A stretch of 64,000 nt of DNA from Sandaracinus sp964481145 (lineage in GTDB: Bacteria; Myxococcota_A; Polyangia; Polyangiales; Sandaracinaceae). The DNA is taken from contig CAYZTA010000021.1 in the NCBI GenBank assembly GCA_964481145.1, positions 1 through 64,000 on the forward strand, read 5' to 3'. Positions 8,864 through 15,793 of this stretch are shown in pieces; within the stretch, counting starts at the first letter, position 1; every line of letters begins with the position of its first letter. Below the pieces are notes generated by a model, which saw only the letters and a list, made by a program, of their open reading frames with translations, was not told the origin of the DNA and made no database searches. Made by a program: the position numbers and the translations under genes.

Positions 8864-10234
8864 ATGTCATCGATCACAAACCCCTTCGTCTTCCGTGAGT
8901 ACGATATCCGAGGCGTCGCCGAACGCGATTTCAGTGACGAGCTCGTGCGTGACATCGGACGCGCGCTCGGCACGTTTTGGGCGCGTCGCGATCAAACGCG
9001 CGTCGCGGTCGGGCGCGATTGCCGACTCTCTTCACCACGGCTCCATGCAGCGCTCGTTCAAGGCATCCTCGAGACAGGCACATCGATCGTCGATATCGGA
9101 ATGGTGCCCACTCCGCTCCTTTACTTTACGGTGTTCGATCGAGGCCTCGACGGCGGCGTTCAAATCACGGGGAGCCACAACCCACCGGAGGACAACGGCT
9201 TCAAGATCATGAGCGGCCAAGGAACGCTCTCGGGACAGGAGATCGCTGAGCTACGCCACATCATCGAAGCGGGTGATTTCATCCGAAGAGACGGCGCGGA
9301 GCTCACCGAGAGCGATCCTCTGCCCGCCTATGAAGGATTCGTCCGCGGGAACATCTCGCTTGCGAGAAAAAACCTTCGCTTTGCCATGGATGCAGGCAAT
9401 GGAGCGGGCGGCCCCACCGCGGTGGCCGCCATGCGCGCCCTCGGACTCACGCCCATCGAGCTCTTGTGTGAGCCCGATGGACATTTCCCTGTGCATCACC
9501 CCGATCCATCCCAGCCCGAACATCTCGAGCTCCTCGTCAAGACGGTGAAAGACCAAGGGCTCGAGTTCGGCATTGCGTTCGATGGGGACGCGGATCGCAT
9601 CGGAGTCATCGACGCTCGGGGCGAGACGCTCTGGGGCGACAAGCTGATGATTCTGTTTTCACGAGAGGTGCTGCGACGAAGACCTGGCGCTGCGATCCTC
9701 GGCGAAGTGAAGTGCTCACAGACGCTCTACGATGACATCGCGAAGCATGGCGGACGTCCAATCCTTTGGAAAACGGGACACTCTCTCATCAAAAAGAAAA
9801 TGAAAGAAGAGCGCGCCTTGCTCGCGGGAGAGATGAGCGGACATGTATTCTTCGCCGACCGCTATCACGGCTTCGACGATGCCATCTACGCCGCATTGCG
9901 CCTGATCGAGATCGTCGCGAACGCGGATCGTCCGCTCCACACGCTGTTGGCCGATGTTCCGAAGACCTTCGTCACGCCCGAGCTCCGCGTCGAATGTCCC
10001 GATGAACTCAAGTTCGTCGTGGTCGATCGTGTTCTTGCACACTATCGAAAGACGCACGACGTGATCGACGTCGATGGTGCACGGATTCTCTTCGGAGAGG
10101 GGGCGTGGGGGCTCGTGCGCGCGTCGAATACTCAGCCGGTCTTGGTGTTGCGCTTCGAAGCGAACACCCCCGAGCGCCTCGATTCGATTCGCGCCGAGGT
10201 CGAAGACATCGTTGCCAAAGCCAAGAACGGCTGA
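8864..10234 (+). CDS. manB: Phosphomannomutase/phosphoglucomutase
   Basis: Interconverts hexose 6- and 1-phosphates, here most likely mannose phosphates for the manC enzyme. The four landmarks of alpha-D-phosphohexomutases are visible: catalytic serine loop ITGSHNP (S104), metal loop FDGDADRIG, sugar loop GEMSGH, and phosphate loop RASNTQP near the C-terminus. The length of 456 residues matches AlgC/ManB proteins. GGAGAG sits just upstream of ATG 8864, 21 bases after manC ends. The symbol reflects context; glucose phosphate may also be used. Confidence 0.93.
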   Translation: MSSITNPFVFREYDIRGVAERDFSDELVRDIGRALGTFWARRDQTRVAVGRDCRLSSPRLHAALVQGILETGTSIVDIGMVPTPLLYFTVFDRGLDGGVQITGSHNPPEDNGFKIMSGQGTLSGQEIAELRHIIEAGDFIRRDGAELTESDPLPAYEGFVRGNISLARKNLRFAMDAGNGAGGPTAVAAMRALGLTPIELLCEPDGHFPVHHPDPSQPEHLELLVKTVKDQGLEFGIAFDGDADRIGVIDARGETLWGDKLMILFSREVLRRRPGAAILGEVKCSQTLYDDIAKHGGRPILWKTGHSLIKKKMKEERALLAGEMSGHVFFADRYHGFDDAIYAALRLIEIVANADRPLHTLLADVPKTFVTPELRVECPDELKFVVVDRVLAHYRKTHDVIDVDGARILFGEGAWGLVRASNTQPVLVLRFEANTPERLDSIRAEVEDIVAKAKNG

Positions 10235-10249
10235 ACCAGGAGAGCTGTC

Positions 10250-10909
10250 ATGTCGAATCGTTCGATCGGACTCGATGAAGATCTCTACGCCTATCTGCTT
10301 CGGAGCATGCCCGCCGAGCCGGAACCGCTCCAGAAATTGCGCGAAGAAACAGCCGCGCTCGGTTCGGTTGCGCGCATGCAAATCGGCTACGACCAAGGCC
10401 AATTCATGGCGCTCTTGGTCCGCCTGATCGGCGCCCAACGCGTCCTCGAAGTCGGTTGTTTCACAGGCTATAGCTCGACTGCGATGGCCATGAGTTTACC
10501 TCCGGACGGAAGACTCATCACGTGCGACATCAGCGAAGAATATACGACCATTGCGCAGAAGAGTTGGGCGCGGGCGGGCGTTGCGAACAAGGTCGAACTG
10601 AGGCTCGGCCCAGCACTCGAGACCTTGGACACCCTCATCGCGAACAAAGAATCGTTCGATCTTGCGTTCATCGATGCCGACAAAGCTCATTACGAGGAAT
10701 ATTGGGAGCGTTGCCTCACGCTGGTCCGTCGAGGAGGCATCATCCTGGTCGACAACGTGCTCTGGAGTGGTTCTGTGATCGATTCATCGAAGGTCGATGA
10801 AGACACCGAAGCCATTCGACGTCTGAACGGGAAGATCCAAGCCGATCTCCGTGTCGCCATGGTCATGCTCGCGATCGGCGACGGCCTGACGATGGCCATT
10901 CGTTTGTGA
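10250..10909 (+). CDS. SAM-dependent O-methyltransferase (caffeoyl-CoA OMT family)
   Basis: A 219-residue class I methyltransferase. The SAM-binding motif VLEVGCFTGYSSTAMA is near residue 65, followed by the acidic motif ITCDISEEY, the metal-site motif FIDADKAHYEEYW, and GGIILVDNVLWSG, which together define O-methyltransferase family 3 (caffeoyl-CoA or catechol type, divalent metal dependent). The substrate cannot be read from sequence. AGGAGAG precedes ATG 10250. It sits 15 bases after manB and is probably cotranscribed. Confidence 0.93.
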   Translation: MSNRSIGLDEDLYAYLLRSMPAEPEPLQKLREETAALGSVARMQIGYDQGQFMALLVRLIGAQRVLEVGCFTGYSSTAMAMSLPPDGRLITCDISEEYTTIAQKSWARAGVANKVELRLGPALETLDTLIANKESFDLAFIDADKAHYEEYWERCLTLVRRGGIILVDNVLWSGSVIDSSKVDEDTEAIRRLNGKIQADLRVAMVMLAIGDGLTMAIRL

Positions 10910-10933
10910 ATCTTGTCGATTCGAAGAGGAAAC

Positions 10934-11551
10934 ATGCGTGCTGCTTGCCTGATTGGTTTGGTTGTCATGACCTCCGACTTCGCATTTTCGTCCCGCGCCT
11001 TGGGGCAGGTCGTGATTCAAAGCGAGGCTCAATCGGGAGGCGTGTACGGTCAAGGCTCCGTGTATGTTCAGCCCCAACCAGAGGCGGCTGTGGTGACGCA
11101 ATCGCCCTATCTCGCGACGCCCGAAGCGCACCCCGCACCGAACCGCACCATCGTCCACCGTTCGTTCACCAATTCCCTGCTCGTTCCAGGAGTCATCGCG
11201 CTCGGCGCGGGATGGCTCATTCATGGAGTCGCCAGCACCTATATTTATGAGGAATGCGACGTGTACTCCTCCGGATCCAGCTGCCCCGTTCCTGCCGATA
11301 GCTGGGCGGGTCTTGGTTGGATCCCCATCGTCGGCCCGTGGCTCGCCTACGGACTCACCCAGAACGTGGGCGATTACGGCTGGTTCAACATCCTCTTCGG
11401 CATCGTCCAAGATGTTGGCGCCATCCTCACGATCCTCGGGCTTGCGATTCAGCAAGAGTGGGAAGAGCCCCTCTATGCCGATCTCGGCGAAGGCGTTCGG
11501 CTCAGCTTCACCGCAGGTCCCACGAGCCTCGGCGCAAGCCTGTCATTTTGA
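10934..11551 (+). CDS. Exported protein with hydrophobic segments
   Basis: I do not recognise a family. ATG 10934 has GAGGA a few bases upstream, better than the TTG at 10913. A signal peptide ends near SSRALGQ. The mature protein has a Gln/Val-rich stretch, then two or three hydrophobic segments (SLLVPGVIALGAGWLIHG, GWIPIVGPWLAYGL, ILFGIVQDVGAILTILGLAIQ) around a short loop with two cysteines. The layout resembles small exported membrane-associated proteins common in Myxococcota. It is the last plus-strand gene before a convergent operon; the two stop codons are directly adjacent. Confidence 0.7.
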   Translation: MRAACLIGLVVMTSDFAFSSRALGQVVIQSEAQSGGVYGQGSVYVQPQPEAAVVTQSPYLATPEAHPAPNRTIVHRSFTNSLLVPGVIALGAGWLIHGVASTYIYEECDVYSSGSSCPVPADSWAGLGWIPIVGPWLAYGLTQNVGDYGWFNILFGIVQDVGAILTILGLAIQQEWEEPLYADLGEGVRLSFTAGPTSLGASLSF

Positions 11552-12838
11552 TCACTCGAGCGTTCGTCGCAACTCGACATCGATCGCAGCGACGCTCCTA
11601 CCGCGCTCATCCACTGTCCAATCATTCGGCGCCACCGTCATTCGCTCGAGCACGTAACCCTCACGAAACACGAGAAATTCGATCGGTTCGTCGATACGAA
11701 GGTTCGATACCGTGGCGTTGGGTGTGAACCCCACCAAGAGATACACTTTCGCTCCCGGCGGATTCGTGACCACTCGAATCGTTCCAAGCTCGTCGCTTGG
11801 AACACCGAGCTGATCGGGCAACAAACGAGTCGCCCCGAGCACGAGTGCATCAACGGGCATCGGCTCTTCACTCACTTGCATCGCGAGCTCGTAGCGGGGT
11901 CCGTCGAATGTGCTCTCCCATGAAGCATCTGCAGGAACGACTGCACGCGACGGTGCGCGCCCCTCGGCGATCGCCACGAGCTCGTACGCCATCCCCGTCG
12001 GCAACTGACGCGCGATGGCAGGACCGCGACCTACGAACATCAACACCTGCGCCTCGTCTGGCGTGGTCCTGATGTTCAATGTGCCAAGGCGCACGTCGTC
12101 CTGCTGAGCCGTCTCGGGTGCAGTGCGGCCCATCACGGAACTCCAGAAACGAGTACGAACCAAGGCGATGGCAGCCGCTGCGCTCAACCCAATGATCACG
12201 AACGCAAGAAGCCACGTGGATGCACCTTGGGATCGAGGAGGGTGATCGAACTCCTCTGCCGGCAAGATTTTCACCGGACTGCGCGTCAGATTCCGCGTTT
12301 GCGACGGACGCTCCGAGGGCCGAGCATCGGTCGCCAACAAATCATCGAGCGCTTCGTCGAGGTGCTCTTGTGGCAATGGCTCCGTGTCGCCTCCGAACGT
12401 TCCTTCTCCACGTCGCGCCTCACGCGTCATTCGAGACAACACACGCCGCGCCGCGGCACGATTCAATGGGACGAGGCTCACCTCGAGCTCGGCTCGTAGC
12501 GAGTCGAGCGCCGATTCGCTCGACCCCGCACCATGCTCGACCAGCGCGATAAGCGCGGGGGGAACCCCTGTTCCTGCCGCAACCAGAAGCGAGCTCAAGA
12601 TCCGAACGACGGATTGTGCGGCTTCGGCCTCCGATGAGGAATGAGGAGGGACCAGAACGGAGATGGTTCCATCGTCAGCGATTCGCACATCGCGTCCCTC
12701 GACAGCGGCGGGACCGCGAAGGAGGGCCTCACTCGTTTCGAGCGCCACGAACGCTCCGATCTCCGAGGGAATACGGATCCGACGTGCCTTCAGCGAGGCA
12801 ACCAGGTCGTCGACCGTGATTCCCAGATCATCGTTCAT
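11552..12838 (-). CDS. Single-pass membrane protein with PEGA-like domains
   Basis: 428 residues. The N-terminal 130 residues are a predicted cytoplasmic helical domain (GITVDDLVASLKARRIRIPSE). An acidic linker and one membrane helix follow (WLLAFVIIGLSAAAAIALV, near residue 215). The remainder has two beta-rich PEGA-like domains; the second contains IRVVTNPPGAKVYLLVGFTP. PEGA domains are usually outside the cytoplasm. It is the last gene of the gyrA-Hsp70-J run, 18 bases after the J-protein gene, so a link to that chaperone pair is possible (inference from context). No known name. Confidence 0.75.
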   Translation of the reverse strand: MNDDLGITVDDLVASLKARRIRIPSEIGAFVALETSEALLRGPAAVEGRDVRIADDGTISVLVPPHSSSEAEAAQSVVRILSSLLVAAGTGVPPALIALVEHGAGSSESALDSLRAELEVSLVPLNRAAARRVLSRMTREARRGEGTFGGDTEPLPQEHLDEALDDLLATDARPSERPSQTRNLTRSPVKILPAEEFDHPPRSQGASTWLLAFVIIGLSAAAAIALVRTRFWSSVMGRTAPETAQQDDVRLGTLNIRTTPDEAQVLMFVGRGPAIARQLPTGMAYELVAIAEGRAPSRAVVPADASWESTFDGPRYELAMQVSEEPMPVDALVLGATRLLPDQLGVPSDELGTIRVVTNPPGAKVYLLVGFTPNATVSNLRIDEPIEFLVFREGYVLERMTVAPNDWTVDERGRSVAAIDVELRRTLE

Positions 12839-12856
12839 GAGACGCTTCCCATCACG

Positions 12857-13360
12857 CTATTTTTCGCGAATCTTCCGTTCGACTTCAGCGAGTCGAATCT
12901 CGAGCAAGGCATTGCCAGGCTCATGCTGAATCGCGAGCTTGAAATTCAAACGCGCCGTCGGCCAATCCATTTTCTTGCAAGCTTCCCAAGCCTTTTGTGC
13001 GAACGGGCGCGCCTTGTGCGAGCGCACCTGAATGGGTCCACTTGCCGTACTCGAAGGAACACTCGGCGGGATGGTCGATGGGGTCGTTGTGTCTTCTGGG
13101 TCGAAGCGGAGCTTGCCTCGTGCACGTTGTCGATCGTAGCGCTGACGCAGCTCCCAATCCGACAACACACGATATGCTTCCGCACCTCGACGATAAATGG
13201 TGAGCGCGCGTTGAGCTTTTTCTTGCGGGGCTCCAGCGAAACGGTCGGGGTGAAATTTCCCTGCAAAACCATGGAATGCGCGACGAACATCGTCGGCGCT
13301 CGCACTCTCGTCGACCTGCAAGAGGTCGTAATAGTCGAGTTCGTCGAGTCGGTCGCTCAT
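12857..13360 (-). CDS. J-domain cochaperone with TPR-like tail
   Basis: Residues 8-77 form a J domain with the HPD tripeptide (37-39) between helices II and III, as needed to stimulate Hsp70 ATPase activity. A Ser/Thr/Pro-rich linker follows, then a 60-residue helical region resembling a TPR pair (AWEACKKMDWPTARLNFKLAIQHEPGNALLE). It lacks the Gly/Phe region and zinc fingers of DnaJ, so it is a specialised J protein. Its ATG overlaps the stop of the Hsp70 gene by four bases, which points to coupled synthesis and a dedicated partner. Confidence 0.9.
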   Translation of the reverse strand: MSDRLDELDYYDLLQVDESASADDVRRAFHGFAGKFHPDRFAGAPQEKAQRALTIYRRGAEAYRVLSDWELRQRYDRQRARGKLRFDPEDTTTPSTIPPSVPSSTASGPIQVRSHKARPFAQKAWEACKKMDWPTARLNFKLAIQHEPGNALLEIRLAEVERKIREK

Positions 13361-15219
13361 CCCATCATCTGCTGCTGCCGAGCCGCCAGGCTTTCGATCT
13401 CCGCCTCGCTCATCGAACCGACGAGTTGAATGCGGATGACCTGTTCACGCCCGGTCTCCAGATCCGTGGCTCGCACCCCCAACGTGCCATCTGCATCCAT
13501 CATGAACGTGACCCCAATCTTGACGACCCCCCGTGGCGCCTGCCGCAACCCCGACAACACGATCTCGCCCAGCGGCTGATTGTCCTCGAGACGCCGCGAC
13601 TCTCCTTGAACGATCGAGACTCTCACGCTCTCTTGCATATCCGAGGCTGTCGAAAACACTCGTGTTTGTTCAACCGGAATGGCGGCATTCCGCTTGATCA
13701 CGTGCTCGCAATAACCATGAACTGTTTCAACCCCCAATGAGTGAGGTGTCACGTCCAGAAGAAGCGGCGGTCGAGACGGAACAGGTGCAGGAAGAAAAGA
13801 AGAGGTCGATGTCACCGGTTTGATGGGTGCGCTGACGACAGCTCCGGCAGGTGGCAACGCTGCACGTCCTACACGAGGAGTGGTCAACTCGCTGGACACC
13901 TCTTCGACGAGCGTATCGTCCACGTTGTCCGGTTCCCTCTCCTCGCGAAGCGGATGGTGAGGGAGAGGCACTTTGACGGGGGCATCCGGCCGTCTTTCTT
14001 CGGCTTTGAGCTCGTTTTGTGTCACGCGCTTCAGCGCAACACGCGCAAGCCGTGAGCTTGGGGGGCGCCCCATTCCCCGCAGCGCCCACCCTTGCATTGC
14101 AGCGCCTTCGGCCACCACCAAATCCGGATCGATTGTGCCCAGCGGCTCACGACCAAAATACTCGGCGACCATCTGTCGAACGCTCGGAATTCGCGTGCTG
14201 CCTCCGACGAGGATCACAGTGTCGAGCTGTGTCGGTCGAATTTTCGCGATCTTCATCGCTTGCTCACACACATCGAACGTGCGCGCGATGAGAGGACGAA
14301 TGCTTTCTTCGAGCGATGCGCGCGTCAGGCTGAACGTCAAATCGAGTGATGTGCCACCCGCTCCATACGCGAGCTCTTCGATACGAAGGTGCACCTCCTC
14401 TTCGGCCGAAAGCTGACATTTGCTCCATTCCGCGGCAGCGCGGAGGCGCTCGTACACTTGCGGATCTTGGCGAGGATCGAAGCGGTGATGTGCGAGAAAC
14501 GCATCGGCCATCTTCTCTGCGATCAGAAGGTCGATATCATCGCCCCCGAGAAACGTATCGCCCGCCGTCGACATGACTTCGAACACATCACCTGCAAGGT
14601 CGAGAATCGTCAGATCGAACGTACCACCGCCCATATCGTAGACAGCGATTCGTTCGCGTGTTCCGCGATCGTAGCCATACGCAAGTGCCGCTGCCGTGGG
14701 CTCGTTCAGGATGCGAAGCACCTCGAGCCCAGCGATCTTTCCTGCTGCTTTCGTCGCGTTGCGTTGAAGTTCCGTGAAATTCGCTGGAACGGTGATCACC
14801 GCACGCCGACATTCGGTCTCGAGCGCCTGTTCCGCGATGGAACGCACCCGGCGCAGCACGAACGCACTGATTTCCGGCAGCGTGTACGTCTCATTGCGCG
14901 CCTTGACGAACACACCTTTGTTTGGTGCCTCGATGAGTGAGAACGGAAAGCGCTCCTGCGCCCGCCTGACTTCGACGCTCTGAAACGGACGACCTATCAG
15001 CCGTTTGATCGAATAAATCGTGTTCTTTGCATCAAGCAAACGCCGCTCACGTGCTGCATAGCCCGTCCGCACGTCGCCGCTCGGATGAAACGAAACGACC
15101 GAAGGTATGAGCCGATTGCCCTCGGCGTCCATCAACACTTTGGCGCGAGTGCCGCCATCGGCGACTGCGACGACGCTGTTGGTGGTTCCGAGATCGATGC
15201 CGAGGACCGGAGATGTCAT
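13357..15219 (-). CDS. Hsp70-family chaperone, long linker and no lid
   Basis: The nucleotide-binding domain is complete: DLGTTNS (9-15), INEPTAAALAYG-type motif, YDMGGGTFDLTILD and ILVGGSTRIPSVR. The substrate-binding beta domain begins only near residue 486 (LLLDVTPHSLGVET). About 100 residues rich in Pro, Arg, Glu and Val separate the two domains, where DnaK has a short DVLLLD linker. The helical lid is missing: the protein ends about 135 residues after the beta domain starts. It is therefore not the housekeeping DnaK. ATG 15219 was preferred to TTG 15225. The J-domain gene overlaps its 3' end. Confidence 0.9.
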   Translation of the reverse strand: MTSPVLGIDLGTTNSVVAVADGGTRAKVLMDAEGNRLIPSVVSFHPSGDVRTGYAARERRLLDAKNTIYSIKRLIGRPFQSVEVRRAQERFPFSLIEAPNKGVFVKARNETYTLPEISAFVLRRVRSIAEQALETECRRAVITVPANFTELQRNATKAAGKIAGLEVLRILNEPTAAALAYGYDRGTRERIAVYDMGGGTFDLTILDLAGDVFEVMSTAGDTFLGGDDIDLLIAEKMADAFLAHHRFDPRQDPQVYERLRAAAEWSKCQLSAEEEVHLRIEELAYGAGGTSLDLTFSLTRASLEESIRPLIARTFDVCEQAMKIAKIRPTQLDTVILVGGSTRIPSVRQMVAEYFGREPLGTIDPDLVVAEGAAMQGWALRGMGRPPSSRLARVALKRVTQNELKAEERRPDAPVKVPLPHHPLREEREPDNVDDTLVEEVSSELTTPRVGRAALPPAGAVVSAPIKPVTSTSSFLPAPVPSRPPLLLDVTPHSLGVETVHGYCEHVIKRNAAIPVEQTRVFSTASDMQESVRVSIVQGESRRLEDNQPLGEIVLSGLRQAPRGVVKIGVTFMMDADGTLGVRATDLETGREQVIRIQLVGSMSEAEIESLAARQQQMMG

Positions 15220-15250
15220 GAGCAAACAGCCCCGATTCTACTTTCGAAAA

Positions 15251-15793
15251 TCACTCGGATGGAAGAGTCGACAGCACTTCATCGATCCAGGCGTTCACTT
15301 GCTTCGGAAAAGGCCACATCCACCCATAAGCCGCGGACGTAAACTGCCGTACCACATGAGCTCGGAGGGCCGGTTCGTGCGCCTGCGCGGGACCATAGAC
15401 CTCCGAAATGGCACGAAACGTTTCTGCGTAGGCCTCCCACTCGATCCGAGCACGGCCGTAGGCCAGCCCCAACGGAAAGAACGGCAGGCCGTACAGCAGA
15501 CTCATCAGCAGGAAGCCATAACGACGGCTTTGCCTTAAATGCACCGCTTCATGTCGCAGCGTGACATAACGATCACGCACATCTCGACGCTCCCAATCGA
15601 ACGGCACGTAAATCGTGCGTGAGATCACCGTCGTGTAGTGCGTGAGATAGCTCGACTGACGGCCCCACGTCAGGAACTTCAAGAAGCGATCGATCAAGAA
15701 CGAAACTCGATCGTCCTTCTTCGAAACCACACGCAGCCCCGGGAACTCGATTTGGAGTTCCCGGAGATACTCTGCGTAAAGCGCCTCACTCAC
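15251..15793 (-). CDS. Putative zinc metalloprotease-like protein (HExxH)
   Basis: 180 residues with HEAVH at 81-85 (context YVTLRHEAVHLRQ) and several glutamates about 35 residues later (EWEAYAE, E118/E120/E124), the arrangement of a gluzincin-like zinc site. A hydrophobic stretch lies between the two (GFLLMSLLYGLPFFPLGLAYG). No signal peptide. The family is not recognised, so peptidase activity is a prediction from the motif only. The GTG start overlaps the gyrA stop by four bases (GTGA), and the Hsp70 gene begins 31 bases after its stop. Confidence 0.75.
   Translation of the reverse strand: MSEALYAEYLRELQIEFPGLRVVSKKDDRVSFLIDRFLKFLTWGRQSSYLTHYTTVISRTIYVPFDWERRDVRDRYVTLRHEAVHLRQSRRYGFLLMSLLYGLPFFPLGLAYGRARIEWEAYAETFRAISEVYGPAQAHEPALRAHVVRQFTSAAYGWMWPFPKQVNAWIDEVLSTLPSE

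Noticed and set aside
13357..15219. Housekeeping dnaK
   Set aside because: No lid, a long inserted linker, no grpE or dnaJ of standard form nearby.
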